This document shows positions 8,409 to 17,612 of a DNA stretch of 64,000 nucleotides, piece by piece. The notes beneath the pieces were generated by a model, which ran no database searches, was not told where the DNA came from, and saw only the letters and a list, made by a program, of their open reading frames with translations. Each line of letters opens with the position of its first letter. Within the stretch, counting starts at the first letter, position 1. Made by a program: the position numbers and the translations under genes. The DNA comes from Selenomonadaceae bacterium (GTDB taxonomy: Bacteria > Bacillota > Negativicutes > Selenomonadales > Selenomonadaceae): positions 21,644-85,643 of the forward strand of contig JAFRSO010000015.1 of NCBI GenBank assembly GCA_017427545.1, given 5' to 3'.

Positions 8409-9859
8409 TGGCAAAATATTTGATGTTTCAGGGGACAAGCTCACATGTCGGCAAGAGCATTTTGACAACGGCACTTTGCAGAAATTTTTTCCGCGAAGGT
8501 CGACGCGTGGCACCGTTCAAGGCACAAAACATGGCGTTAAATTCATTCGTGACGGCGGACGGTTTGGAAATGGGACGCGCTCAAGTAGCTCAAGCGGAGG
8601 CCGCAAATTTGTTGCCGCGCGTGGAAATGAATCCGGTTTTGCTCAAGCCGACGGGCAATCAAACTTCGCAAGTCATCATCAACGGCAAGGCGGTAGGCGT
8701 CATGAGTGCGGCGGCTTATCATCAAGGCTACTCGCTCAAGGCCTTTGAGGCAGTCAAGGCGGCTCTCCAAAAACTTTCCGCCGAATTCGACACGCTCATA
8801 ATCGAAGGCGCAGGTTCGCCCGCTGAAGTCAATCTCAAGGCCAACGATATCGTCAACATGCGCGTCGCGAAATATTTAAATGCGCCGGTGATTTTGGTTG
8901 CCGATATTGACCGCGGCGGAGCTTTGGCATCATTGGTCGGGACGCTTGAACTTTTGGACGACGATGAACGCGATTTGGTTAAAGGTTTCGTCATCAATAA
9001 ATTTCGCGGCGACGTGAATTTACTTTTGCCGGCCGTAGATTTTTTGGAGCGGAAAACTTCAAAGCCCGTCCTCGGAATTGTACCGTTTATTGAAAAGCTC
9101 GGCATTGATGATGAGGACAGCGTTTCACTCGACGACAAAATTTCTTCGGGCGGTGAAGTTAATATCGCGGTCGTGAGGCTCGGCAAACTCTCGAACTTCA
9201 CGGACTTTGACAGTTTGGCGGGTGAGGTTGATGTTAATCTTTTTTACGCCACGACTCCCGCCGAACTCGATATTGCGGACGTGATTATTTTGCCGGGCAG
9301 CAAGAATACTTCCGAAGATTTACTTGCCTTGCAGACGAATCACTTTGCCGAAAAAATTTTGCAACGTTCAGCTCAAGGCGCGGCGATTGTCGGGATATGC
9401 GGCGGATTTCAAATGCTCGGCGGAAAAATTTTCGACCCGCTCAAGACTGAATCGAATCACGCTGAACTTGACGGCTTGAAACTCCTGCCGATTGAAACGA
9501 CTTTCACCGCCGAAAAATTTACTCGACAAGTCACGCTTCCCGAAATTGATTTTGAATTTTTGGACAGCCGAATCGTCAGCAAAAATCTTGACGGCTACGA
9601 AATTCATGCGGGCGAATCAAATTTGCACGGCCGGAAAATTATTTCGGCGGGAAATGTTTTCGGCACCTACGTCCACGGCATTTTTGATAACGATGACTTC
9701 CGCCGCAAATTTCTCAACGCCGTCCGCCTGAAGAAAAATCTTGCGCCGCTAACCTCAACGCGCAATGTTCGTGCGGAGAAGCAAAAAAATTATGACCGCC
9801 TCGCCAAAATCGTCCGCGAAAATTTGAACATGAGCTTGCTGGAAAAAATCATGGCGTGA
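8408..9859 (+). CDS. cobQ: Cobyric acid synthase (CobQ/CbiP)
   Basis: ATP- and glutamine-dependent amidase that amidates four carboxylates of adenosylcobyrinic acid a,c-diamide. The 483 residues carry an N-terminal dethiobiotin-synthetase-like domain with GTSSHVGKS (residues 9-17) and DIDRGGALASLVGT, and a C-terminal class-I-like glutamine amidotransferase domain with nucleophile motif GICGGFQMLGG (cysteine near 331) and the histidine motif YVHGIFDN near 423. Last gene of the cobU-GNAT-cobQ operon, followed by a terminator. Confidence 0.96.
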   Translation: MAKYLMFQGTSSHVGKSILTTALCRNFFREGRRVAPFKAQNMALNSFVTADGLEMGRAQVAQAEAANLLPRVEMNPVLLKPTGNQTSQVIINGKAVGVMSAAAYHQGYSLKAFEAVKAALQKLSAEFDTLIIEGAGSPAEVNLKANDIVNMRVAKYLNAPVILVADIDRGGALASLVGTLELLDDDERDLVKGFVINKFRGDVNLLLPAVDFLERKTSKPVLGIVPFIEKLGIDDEDSVSLDDKISSGGEVNIAVVRLGKLSNFTDFDSLAGEVDVNLFYATTPAELDIADVIILPGSKNTSEDLLALQTNHFAEKILQRSAQGAAIVGICGGFQMLGGKIFDPLKTESNHAELDGLKLLPIETTFTAEKFTRQVTLPEIDFEFLDSRIVSKNLDGYEIHAGESNLHGRKIISAGNVFGTYVHGIFDNDDFRRKFLNAVRLKKNLAPLTSTRNVRAEKQKNYDRLAKIVRENLNMSLLEKIMA

Positions 9860-9874
9860 AAAATTTGCAACGAA

Positions 9875-9906
9875 AAATCCTCCACTCAATCGGGCGGAGG
9901 ACTTTT
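9875..9906. terminator. Hairpin between convergent cobQ and rnj
   Basis: TCCTCC (9878-9883) pairs with GGAGGA (9896-9901), flanked by A-run and TTTTT, so it could end transcription from both sides. Confidence 0.6.
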
Positions 9907-9909
9907 TGT

Positions 9910-11583
9910 TCAGACTTCGACGATAATCGGCAAAATCATCGGACGACGGCGCGTTCTCTCGAAGAGAAATTGTGCCAGCGCGTCGCGAATGTTAAGTTTA
10001 ATCGTCATCCAATCGGTAACTTGATCATCTCTGCAGCGTCGGAGAACGTGGAAAACGCGACTCCTTGCATCGTCCATGAGTTGTTCAGATTCACGAACAT
10101 AAACGAAGCCGCGTGAAACAATATCGGGGCCGGAAATGATTTTGCCCGAAGCCCGATTCATTGTCACGACTACGATTAAAATTCCGTCCTGTGAAAGTTG
10201 GCGGCGGTCGCGCAGAACGATATTGCCCACGTCGCCGACGCCCAATCCGTCAACCATAATCACGCCGGAATTGACATGCCCCGCGATTTTGCCACTGTCG
10301 CGAGTGAGTTCAATGACCGCGCCGTTTTCGCCGACCAAAATATTTTCACGGTTCATGCCCATTTCCTCGGCAAGTTTGGCGTGTGCAAAAAGATGATGAA
10401 TTTCGCCGTGAACGGGCATAAAAAATTTCGGCTTAACCAGATTGTGAATCAAGCGCAATTCGTCGCGGGAGGCGTGTCCCGAAACGTGAATACCTTCTTC
10501 GCGGCGGTGAACGACATTTGCTCCGAGCCGCAAAAGATTATCGACGGTTTTGGCGACGAGTTTTTCATTGCCGGGAATAGGCGTGGCGGAAATAATTACG
10601 GTGTCGCCGGGGATAACGTCAACCTGCCTGTGATCACTCATGGCCATACGAGTCAACGCGCTCATCGGCTCACCTTGACTGCCGGTCGTCACGATTACGA
10701 TTTTATTCGCGGGATAATTTCTGATGTCCTCAATGTCAATGATAGTACCTTCGGGCGCGTGAAGATATCCAAGCTCAAGGCTCGTTGCGACGACGTTTAC
10801 CATGCTGCGTCCCAAAATCGCCACGCGTCGACGGTATCGAATTGCCGTATCAATCGCCTGCTGAATTCTGTGGACGTTCGATGAAAAAGTTGCAACGATG
10901 ATTCTTCCCGGCGCACTTTGAAAAACTCGATTGAATGCCGCGCCGACAGTCCGTTCACTTGGCGTATGACCTTCCTTTTCGGAGTTGGTTGAATCCGCCA
11001 TTAAAAGCAGAACTCCACGCGCTCCCAAATCTGCGAAGCGTCGAAAATCCGTCATCTTGCCATCAATCGGCGTGTAATCAAGTTTAAAGTCGCCGGTGTG
11101 AACAATCATTCCGACGGGTGTTTTAATCGACAGTCCGACCGAATCGGGGATTGAGTGATTGACGCGAATAAATCCGACGCTGAAACAGCCGATCATAACA
11201 ATTTCGCCGCTCGATACCGCACGCAGATTTTTGCACTCAACGCCGTCCTCTTTAAGCCGCCCCGATAAAATTCCCAGAGTCAATTTCGTGCCGTAAACGG
11301 GAACGGTGAGTTTCTTCAAAATGTAAGGCAATGCTCCAATATGATCTTCGTGGCCGTGCGTGAGGATTATTGCCTTGAGGCAGCTTTTATTTTCCATGAC
11401 GTAGGAAATATCCGGAATAACGAGGTCGATGCCGAGCATATCATTTTCGGGGAACATCAACCCCGCGTCAATCATAATCATTTCATCGCCGTAGCGGATT
11501 ATCGTCATATTCTTGCCGATTTCACCAAGTCCGCCCAGTGGAATAATTTTTAGTTTATTATCGCCTCTTTGGTCACTTCTCAA
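9910..11583 (-). CDS. rnj: Ribonuclease J
   Basis: Metallo-beta-lactamase-fold ribonuclease with 5'-3' exonuclease and endonuclease activity, central to RNA decay in Firmicutes. The 557 residues have the metal motif LTHGHEDHIGALPYI (HxHxDH) near residue 75, GDFKLDYTPIDG near 165, the beta-CASP domain (SNVHRIQQ) and the HVSGHASRDEL and MPVHGE motifs near 370-395. The start is TTG at 11583, 7 nt after GGAGGAG; the N-terminal MRSDQRGDNKLKIIPLGGLGEIGKN is typical. Only one rnj copy is in the window, so J1 or J2 type is left open. Confidence 0.95.
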   Translation of the reverse strand: MRSDQRGDNKLKIIPLGGLGEIGKNMTIIRYGDEMIMIDAGLMFPENDMLGIDLVIPDISYVMENKSCLKAIILTHGHEDHIGALPYILKKLTVPVYGTKLTLGILSGRLKEDGVECKNLRAVSSGEIVMIGCFSVGFIRVNHSIPDSVGLSIKTPVGMIVHTGDFKLDYTPIDGKMTDFRRFADLGARGVLLLMADSTNSEKEGHTPSERTVGAAFNRVFQSAPGRIIVATFSSNVHRIQQAIDTAIRYRRRVAILGRSMVNVVATSLELGYLHAPEGTIIDIEDIRNYPANKIVIVTTGSQGEPMSALTRMAMSDHRQVDVIPGDTVIISATPIPGNEKLVAKTVDNLLRLGANVVHRREEGIHVSGHASRDELRLIHNLVKPKFFMPVHGEIHHLFAHAKLAEEMGMNRENILVGENGAVIELTRDSGKIAGHVNSGVIMVDGLGVGDVGNIVLRDRRQLSQDGILIVVVTMNRASGKIISGPDIVSRGFVYVRESEQLMDDARSRVFHVLRRCRDDQVTDWMTIKLNIRDALAQFLFERTRRRPMILPIIVEV

Positions 11584-11604
11584 ATAGAACTCCTCCTTTT
11601 AATC

Positions 11605-11666
11605 AGTTAGGAGTTAGGAGGTAGGAGTTAGGAGTTTAAATTCTAACAGCTAACAGCTAACAGCTT
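11605..11666. repeat. Seven-base repeat array upstream of rnj
   Basis: TAGGAGT units followed by CTAACAG units: two different seven-base repeats joined in one array, within the 410-bp gap between rnj and the DUF535 gene. Confidence 0.85.
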
Positions 11667-11780
11667 ATTTCCGTACTCTCAACGCTTAGCGCATTTTATC
11701 AAATCGGCAAGGGCAATGCAATTTTAATTTTGATTATGATATAATTAGCGGCGTCGTTTATCTACTTTGTGTTTATTGAA

Positions 11781-11887
11781 CTACTTTTTCTTTGAGCGTC
11801 CAAAGAAAAAGTAGCAAAAAGAAAGGACGTTTTGCCGCTAACGACGCTTCCTGCGTCGTGGTCGCGGCGGCCGTCATCCTTGACGGC
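11781..11887. repeat. Interspersed hairpin repeat, copy A (short form)
   Basis: A perfect 14-bp inverted repeat, CTACTTTTTCTTTG (11781-11794) and its complement (11801-11814), is followed after a divergent middle by GCCGTCATCCTTGACGGC (7-bp stem, loop TCCT, 11870-11887). Both modules recur at about 45.4 and 54.0 kb. The 410-bp gap 11584-11993 holds this element, a seven-base array and a promoter; no gene is seen in it. Confidence 0.8.
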
Positions 11888-11943
11888 CTCTAAGTTCGTG
11901 ACGAAATTAACGATAATTTTCACAACGAGTTAATTAATACGCA

Positions 11944-11972
11944 TTGATATTTGGCGCGATAAAAATTATAAT
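11944..11972 (+). promoter_or_regulatory. Sigma-A-type promoter of the glycan cluster
   Basis: TTGATA, 17-nt spacer, TATAAT, 22 bp upstream of the DUF535 start, which has its own AAGGAG site. Confidence 0.75.
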
Positions 11973-11993
11973 CGGCTCGAAGGAGAAAATTTT

Positions 11994-12929
11994 ATGAGCA
12001 ACTTCATTGAGCTTGGAAAAAAAATTTACGACTTGAATAATCCTCGTGAGGCGCATCGATTTGCAGTTTTCGTGGCCAGATGTTGTCTTCACCCGCAACG
12101 CATGAATCGCCTTGAAAAATTTTTTGAGCAGTCAGAGCTGATGAAAAAAATTGCGCAAGGTTATCCGTTCGTCTATGAACAGGCGACGCGATCATTTTTC
12201 TATCATCGGTCGACATTTGAGGAGCGGGCGCGGCTCATCGAAGAGAACATGAAATTTTTGGCGGAGCGTTTCAACGAAGATTTCATGCTGAAAATTTATG
12301 GCGATAAAAAAATTGAACTCTGGCGCATGGCTTTGGACGAAACGTTAGGTGAAATGAATTTGGTTTTATGCGCCGAACCCGGTCAACGTAAGGAAGGTTT
12401 AGCGGCGGTGATGTTCAATTTGCCCGACGAAGTGCCCGTATATCAAATTTTGTTTTGGATTGCGCGGGACGAAATTATTAATCGTGACGGGGCGTGGGCA
12501 ATGTGGATTGGCGCAATGCAAGGCCCAAATGTCGACGACGCAAAAGATTTGGTCAAGCGCATAACCAAAAAATGTCACGCCTACCGCACGAAAAATTTAA
12601 TCCTCTACGCCGCGCAATCAGTTGCACGTTCAATCGGCGTGAAGAAAATTTTTGCCGTCACGAACGAGGGATATTACGCCAACAATCACGTCCGCCAAGA
12701 CAGGAAGCTCAAAACTTCGTTCAGCGATTTTTGGACAGAAGCCGGCGGCACTCCAACGAATGATAAAAGATTTTTTGAGTTGCCGCTGATTGAAACGCGC
12801 AAGACCGTCGAAGAAATTCCGTCACATAAGCGGGCGCAATATCGGCGGCGATTTGCATTGCTTGACGAGTTGGACGCGGCGATTTTTGAAACGTTGCGGG
12901 GGTTTGAAAATGCGACTGGCAATATTTGA
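11994..12929 (+). CDS. DUF535 / VirK-YbjX family protein
   Basis: A 311-residue cytosolic-looking protein. The central WIGAMQGPNVDDAKDLVKR segment, followed by KNLILYAAQSVARSIGVKKIFAVTN, matches the DUF535 (VirK/YbjX) family, whose proteobacterial members are associated with the outer membrane and LPS-related virulence; the reaction is unknown. It leads a run of glycosyltransferase genes, which agrees with an envelope role. It overlaps the next start by 20 nt, suggesting coupled translation. Confidence 0.8.
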   Translation: MSNFIELGKKIYDLNNPREAHRFAVFVARCCLHPQRMNRLEKFFEQSELMKKIAQGYPFVYEQATRSFFYHRSTFEERARLIEENMKFLAERFNEDFMLKIYGDKKIELWRMALDETLGEMNLVLCAEPGQRKEGLAAVMFNLPDEVPVYQILFWIARDEIINRDGAWAMWIGAMQGPNVDDAKDLVKRITKKCHAYRTKNLILYAAQSVARSIGVKKIFAVTNEGYYANNHVRQDRKLKTSFSDFWTEAGGTPTNDKRFFELPLIETRKTVEEIPSHKRAQYRRRFALLDELDAAIFETLRGFENATGNI

Positions 12930-14043
12930 AAACATAATGACGCCCGGCGGTCACGAGGTCGAGTTTGACAGAATTTTGGTTGAGGAATTTCGCGCACTCG
13001 GTCACGAGGTCGAGTTTTACGTCCCGGAAAATTTTTCGTTCCAATTCGATTATCAAACGCCCGTCAATCGGCTCAAAGGTGACGCGGTGACTTACACAAA
13101 TTCGCGCGGGCTGAAGAAAATTTTTGCGGCGGCGAAGCGTGAAATAAATCGGCAGCGGTGGTACAGTCAACTTTTCGAGGCGCAAAAAAATTTCGACGCG
13201 CTGATTGTCCCGACATCAACTTACAGATATTTGCGGGCATTGAATCACAGCGCGCTCAAAAAAATTTCCGTGCCGATGATTTTCATTTTACACGGCATAA
13301 ATCCCGCCGAGGCTCCGAAATTTTTGGCGGCGGCAGAAAAATTCACGTCGAACAAAAATATCAAACCGGTCGTGCTGACATTCACGGACAACATTTTTGG
13401 TGAGCGACGTGAAAATATTTTCACAATCTACCCGCCGACTTACACCGCACGAGATTTAAAAGTTGAGCCGAAAATTTCTGCGGCGGGCGAAGTCTTGAAG
13501 GTTGGATTTTTCGGGCAATATCGACGTGAAAAAAATTTGCGCGGACTGCTGGAGGTTTTCTTGAAGGGCAATTATACGCGGCGGGTTGAATTGCAAGTGC
13601 AAGGTTCGACAATGCACGCGGAGGATTCGGACGACTTCGAGGAAATTATCCGACAATATCGCGGGGACGAGCGGTTGAGTTTTTTGCACAAGGGCTTAAT
13701 CGGTGCGGAGTGGCAGCGGGCGATTTTGAGTGTCGACGCGCTGTTGATGCCGTATTCCGCGCCGCGTTACAAATATCATTGGGGCGGAATGCTTTTCACG
13801 GCGATAGGTTTCGGCAAGCCGGTTGTGGCAAGTGACGATATGAATCCTGAAGTTTTTGAGCTTTATCGCGTCGGTGAAACTTTCGAGAGCGGAAATGTTG
13901 ACGCCCTGGCTAATGTGCTGGTTAATTTTATTAACGACTTCGACAAAAATTTTCCGACGTACTCAAAAAATCTCAAGGCGGCGGGAGAAGATTTTTCCCC
14001 CGTGAATTTTGCTCGGCGGCTTGAAAAAATTATAAGAGGCTGA
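12910..14043 (+). CDS. Glycosyltransferase, GT4-like (GT-B fold)
   Basis: A 377-residue glycosyltransferase. The C-terminal half carries the GT4-type donor-binding layout: KVGFFGQYRREKNLRGLLEVF near residue 197, a buried ALLMPYSAPRY segment, and GFGKPVVASDDMNPEVFE near residue 305. The N-terminal acceptor domain is more divergent. ATG 12910 gives the natural Rossmann-like start MRLAIFENIMTPGGHEVEFD; an upstream ATG at 12790 would run 120 nt into the DUF535 gene. Sugar and acceptor are unknown; the context suggests LPS or another surface glycan. Confidence 0.8.
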   Translation: MRLAIFENIMTPGGHEVEFDRILVEEFRALGHEVEFYVPENFSFQFDYQTPVNRLKGDAVTYTNSRGLKKIFAAAKREINRQRWYSQLFEAQKNFDALIVPTSTYRYLRALNHSALKKISVPMIFILHGINPAEAPKFLAAAEKFTSNKNIKPVVLTFTDNIFGERRENIFTIYPPTYTARDLKVEPKISAAGEVLKVGFFGQYRREKNLRGLLEVFLKGNYTRRVELQVQGSTMHAEDSDDFEEIIRQYRGDERLSFLHKGLIGAEWQRAILSVDALLMPYSAPRYKYHWGGMLFTAIGFGKPVVASDDMNPEVFELYRVGETFESGNVDALANVLVNFINDFDKNFPTYSKNLKAAGEDFSPVNFARRLEKIIRG

Positions 14044-14066
14044 ATTATGGGAAGGGTGAAATATTT

Positions 14067-14288
14067 ATGTCAATCGTTAGAGCTTTGATAAATGAGCCAT
14101 TGCCGCCGACTGAAGACGAGATAAAAAAATTTAAGGAAGCGGCAATCAAAGAATTAGTTGCTTTGAATGATTCGGACGAAAAATTTTTTTGCGACGAGGA
14201 ATGTCCCGAATTGACGGACGAACAACTTGCACGATTAATGCCCGTCCATATCCGCGAGAAAAATTTTTTGGAGGAACTGAATGGCTAA
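14067..14288 (+). CDS. Small acidic BrnA-like protein, orphan
   Basis: A 73-residue acidic protein. Its centre, CDEECPELTDEQLARL, resembles the DEDCP-T-E segment of two other small proteins in this window (27745-27993 and 37094-37342), the latter paired with a BrnT-type toxin. The N-terminus PLPPTEDEIKKFKEA also parallels theirs. No toxin gene is next to it; it overlaps the GT2 gene by 8 nt. An antitoxin-like origin is inferred; it may have another role. Confidence 0.5.
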   Translation: MSIVRALINEPLPPTEDEIKKFKEAAIKELVALNDSDEKFFCDEECPELTDEQLARLMPVHIREKNFLEELNG

Positions 14289-15066
14289 AATATCCGTGCT
14301 GATTTTGGCGAAGAATGAAGAAAAATTTATCGCCGCGTGTATAAAAAGCGTCAAGGATTTTGCGGACGAAGTTATTGTTATCGACGACTTCAGCACTGAC
14401 GCGACTGCAAAAATTTCTGCCGAGTTGGGCGCGAGGGTGATTCAACGCGGGCTTAACGGTGATTGGGGCGGTCAACAGACTTTTGCGATTAAGCAGGCGA
14501 AGTTCGATTGGGTATTTTTCATTGACGCCGACGAACGCTCAACGCCTGAACTTTCCGCCGAGATAAAAAAAATTCTTGCGTCCGACGATAAAAAAATTGC
14601 TTGGCGGACTGCGCGATTGAGTTATTTTTGGGGACAACCTCTCAAGCATGGCGGCTGGTTCCCCGATTATGTCACGCGACTTTTCCCGACGGAAGGCAGT
14701 TACGTCACAGGCTTTGTCCATCCGCAAATTCATCACACTTGCGAAGAAAAAGATTTTCCCGAATCGGCGTACCTCGTCCACTATCCCTACCGCGACTGGA
14801 ATCACTACTTCAACAAGCTGAACTTTTACACGACGCTTGCCGCTAAAAAGGCTCATGAGCAGGGCAAGACTGCAAATATTTTTGATATGATTTTGCACCC
14901 GATTTGGGCAAGTTTCCGCATGTATTTTTTGCGCGGAGGATTTTTGGACGGTATGATTGGTTTTGTATTGGCGGGCTTCCACTACTTTTACACGATGGCC
15001 AAATACGTCAAGCTTTACTATTACGGTAAGGAAAATGTTCACGTGACGGAGGCGGAAGATGTTTAA
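14281..15066 (+). CDS. Glycosyltransferase family 2, WaaE/KdtX-like
   Basis: A 261-residue GT-A enzyme. The N-terminus KISVLILAKNEEKFIAACI, the DDFSTDAT motif and the metal-binding FIDADERSTPEL (DxD) near residue 82 are diagnostic of GT2. The region YFWGQPLKHGGWFPDYVTRLF is typical of the WaaE/KdtX group that adds glucose to the LPS inner core. The C-terminal third is hydrophobic and may touch the membrane. Overlaps both neighbours, so co-translated with the GT9 gene. Confidence 0.88.
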   Translation: MAKISVLILAKNEEKFIAACIKSVKDFADEVIVIDDFSTDATAKISAELGARVIQRGLNGDWGGQQTFAIKQAKFDWVFFIDADERSTPELSAEIKKILASDDKKIAWRTARLSYFWGQPLKHGGWFPDYVTRLFPTEGSYVTGFVHPQIHHTCEEKDFPESAYLVHYPYRDWNHYFNKLNFYTTLAAKKAHEQGKTANIFDMILHPIWASFRMYFLRGGFLDGMIGFVLAGFHYFYTMAKYVKLYYYGKENVHVTEAEDV

Positions 15067-16093
15067 AAATATTTTAGTCAACGCGCTGGTAAATTTGGGC
15101 GACGTGGTATTGACGACTTCCGCGCTTGCCCTAATCAAAAAAAATTTCCCCGACACGAAAATTACAATGCTCGTCAAACCGGTTGTAGCTGACGCCGTGA
15201 TTGATAATCCCGTTGTCGACGATGTGATTGTCCTCGATTATCGCGCCAAAGAAAATTCTTTCCAAAAGATGCGTGAACTCGTCCGCGAAATTCGGCGGAG
15301 AAATTTTGACTTGGCAATTTCATTCGACCGCAAACTTCGTCCCGCGCTGATAAATTTTTTCGCAAGGATACCTCGACGCGTCGGCCCCTCAAAAGTTTTC
15401 GACGACAATAAAAGCCGCGTGACTTTACTTTATACCGACGTTGTGGAAATTTCTCACGACCTCAACAAGACTTTGCAGGCGGAAACTTATCAAGAAATCG
15501 TCCGCAAATTTTTTAACATTGACGGTCACGCCGAACCTGTTTTCCCGAAAAAAAATTCTCCCGTCGCCGAAAAATTATTAGCCCGCCTGCCCAATGCTGA
15601 ATTTAAAATCGCGCTCTGTGTCAAGGGAACTTTTCCGCTAAAGACGTGGAGTAAAGAATATTTCGCCGAAGTCGTCCGCGAGCTTAAGAAAAATTACGAC
15701 GCGGCATTTTTTATTGTCGGCGCGCCCAACGATAAAACTTATGCCGACGAAGTGATTGCCGAGATTGGCGGCGGCGTGGAAAATTTTTGCGGTGAAACTT
15801 CGCTGACGGATTTGGCTGAACTTTTTCGACGCGCGGATTTATTTATCACGGTGGACACGGGCGCAACTCATATTGCCGCGACGACCGGTGTTAAGATGGT
15901 CACGATGTACGGCTGCACAAGTCCCGACCGCTGGCACCCGATTAATCCAAATGCCGTCGCACTCACGAGCCGAGAGCCTTGTTGCCCATGCACATTCAAA
16001 GCCGAGGAGTGTCCGACTTATCCGAAGCCCGCTTGCCTGCAAAATGTCACGCCCGTTCAAGTCCTCAATGCCGCGAAAAAATTTTTAACTTGA
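15059..16093 (+). CDS. Glycosyltransferase family 9 (heptosyltransferase-like)
   Basis: A 344-residue GT-B enzyme of the ADP-heptose:LPS heptosyltransferase type. The N-terminus NILVNALVNLGDVVLTTSAL, the VGAPNDKTYADEV segment and the VDTGATHIAATTGVKMVTMYG block near residue 265 are family hallmarks. The cysteine-rich PCCPCTFKAEECP tail is found in many GT9 proteins. The family supports an LPS-bearing outer membrane. Last gene of the cluster; a hairpin follows. Confidence 0.9.
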   Translation: MFKNILVNALVNLGDVVLTTSALALIKKNFPDTKITMLVKPVVADAVIDNPVVDDVIVLDYRAKENSFQKMRELVREIRRRNFDLAISFDRKLRPALINFFARIPRRVGPSKVFDDNKSRVTLLYTDVVEISHDLNKTLQAETYQEIVRKFFNIDGHAEPVFPKKNSPVAEKLLARLPNAEFKIALCVKGTFPLKTWSKEYFAEVVRELKKNYDAAFFIVGAPNDKTYADEVIAEIGGGVENFCGETSLTDLAELFRRADLFITVDTGATHIAATTGVKMVTMYGCTSPDRWHPINPNAVALTSREPCCPCTFKAEECPTYPKPACLQNVTPVQVLNAAKKFLT

Positions 16094-16107
16094 AACGGCT
16101 TGCGTTA

Positions 16108-16137
16108 AAAAAATTGCCCTCCGAAGTTGGAAGGCAA
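16108..16137. terminator. Bidirectional hairpin between GT9 and kinase genes
   Basis: TTGCCCTCC pairs with GGAAGGCAA around GAAGTT, flanked by A-run on the left and ATTT on the right. It separates two convergent transcription units. Confidence 0.65.
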
Positions 16138-16140
16138 ATT

Positions 16141-16824
16141 TCAAATTATCGGGATTTTCAGCGTGAAAGTTGAGCCGATACCCGGCTTGCTCCTCACGCT
16201 GATTTTTATGTTATGACGGTCGGCTATCCACTTCGCAACCGACAATCCCAGTCCGACGGAACTTTCATTATCGTTGGATTTTGTGCGAGCTTTGTCCGAG
16301 CGATAAAACCGGTCAAAAATTTTTTCACAATCGTCTTTTGGAATACCAATGCCCTTGTCGATAAATTTCAGCTTCGCCACATCGCCGCAAGTCGTCAGCT
16401 CAATTTTAACGACGGTATCGGGCGGGCTGAAACGCAAGGCATTTTCCAGGAAGGCGGCCAACATTTTTTTCAGAAACTCCGCGTCCGCCATAATTCTGCA
16501 CGGCACGAGTTTTAAAATTTGCACGCGGGGCGATTGATAATCCTCGACGAATTTTTTCAGCAGCTCATCCAAGTCGACGGGCACTTTCGTTAATGGTTGA
16601 CTGCCCTGGTCGGCACGAGCCAAGAACAGTAAACTTTCAACGAGACTTTGCATATGCTGCGCGGATTTTTTTATCGACGAGACAGCCTCATTGAAAAGTT
16701 CGGGATCTTCCGCGCCGCAAGCCTCCAATAACTCGATGTAGCCGCGGATTATCGTCAACGGCGTCCGCAATTCGTGCGACACGTCATTTACTAATCGTTG
16801 CTGCTTTTCAATCCCTAATCGCAT
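16141..16824 (-). CDS. Histidine kinase without a sensor domain
   Basis: A 227-residue kinase consisting only of a HisKA dimerisation/phosphoacceptor domain (H-box NDVSHELRTPLTII, histidine near residue 16) and a HATPase domain (N-box FLENALRFSP, G1 DKGIGIP, F-box FDRFYRSD, G2 GLGLSVAK). The ATG at 16824 overlaps the last 17 nt of the response-regulator gene, so nothing upstream can encode the transmembrane sensor and HAMP region found in the PhoR/ResE-like relatives. All catalytic boxes are present. It may be cytosolic and constitutively active, or a product of a deletion. Confidence 0.88.
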   Translation of the reverse strand: MRLGIEKQQRLVNDVSHELRTPLTIIRGYIELLEACGAEDPELFNEAVSSIKKSAQHMQSLVESLLFLARADQGSQPLTKVPVDLDELLKKFVEDYQSPRVQILKLVPCRIMADAEFLKKMLAAFLENALRFSPPDTVVKIELTTCGDVAKLKFIDKGIGIPKDDCEKIFDRFYRSDKARTKSNDNESSVGLGLSVAKWIADRHNIKISVRSKPGIGSTFTLKIPII

Positions 16825-17509
16825 AACCGACGCCTCTGGTCGTATAAATATATTTCTCGCCGAATTTGTCATCAATCTTCGTGCGCAGATAGCTGATATA
16901 AACGTCGACAACGTTGGTATCGCCGATATAATCGTAGCCCCAAACCGTTTGGAGGATTTGGTCGCGGCTTAGGACGTTGCGTTTATTTTCGACGAGATAT
17001 TTCAAAAGTTCGTATTCTTTGTGGGTCAATTCGACGGGCACGCCCTTAACAGTAACTTCGTAGCGTTCGGGGTAGAGAATCATATTTTTGACGACGTAAC
17101 GAGTTTCTTCCGCCTCACGAACTCTGTCATTATGCCGACGAAGTGCGCCGCGAATCCTGGCTAAAAGTTCAGGTGCTGCAAAAGGTTTAGTCATGTAATC
17201 ATCTGCGCCGAGGTCGAGACCTTCAACTTTATCTTTAATTTCGTCGCGGGCAGTCAACATGATAATCGGCACGTCGCTGACTTCGCGAACGCGCTTGCAA
17301 ATTTCCATGCCGTCCATTTCGGGGAGCATGACATCAAGTAAAACTAAGTCGTATTTTTCTTGCAAGATACGTTCGTAAGCTCTTCGCCCGTTAGGTTCGG
17401 AGGCAGTTTTAAAGCCTTCGCGTTCGAGAGTTAATTGGAGCAGGCGGGCAATCGGTCGTTCGTCCTCCACGATAAAAATTTTTGTAGGTTTTGTAGCATT
17501 ATTTGCCAT
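16808..17509 (-). CDS. OmpR/PhoB-family response regulator
   Basis: A 233-residue two-domain regulator. The receiver has acidic pocket residues near 13, phosphoacceptor Asp in LVLLDVMLPEMDG near residue 58 and switch lysine in MTKPF near 108. The winged-helix output domain has ELTHKEYELLKYLVEN and a C-terminal TTRGVGYAIRD. A spacing of 20 or so residues links the domains. Translated just before, and overlapping, the kinase gene. Target genes are unknown; the autotransporter gene lies immediately upstream on the same strand. Confidence 0.93.
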   Translation of the reverse strand: MANNATKPTKIFIVEDERPIARLLQLTLEREGFKTASEPNGRRAYERILQEKYDLVLLDVMLPEMDGMEICKRVREVSDVPIIMLTARDEIKDKVEGLDLGADDYMTKPFAAPELLARIRGALRRHNDRVREAEETRYVVKNMILYPERYEVTVKGVPVELTHKEYELLKYLVENKRNVLSRDQILQTVWGYDYIGDTNVVDVYISYLRTKIDDKFGEKYIYTTRGVGYAIRD

Positions 17510-17525
17510 AAAAACATCTCCTTTC

Positions 17526-17611
17526 TTAGGAACAAGGAACTGGGAACTAGGAACTAGATAAACTAATCCCTAATCCCTACTAGTTCCTAGTTCCTAATTA
17601 CTAGTTCCTAC
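17526..17611. repeat. Seven-base repeat array between the autotransporter and regulator genes
   Basis: Long mixed array of AGGAACT, TCCCTAA and TAGTTCC units filling nearly the whole gap; the autotransporter stop lies at its edge. Confidence 0.85.
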
Positions 17612-17612
17612 C

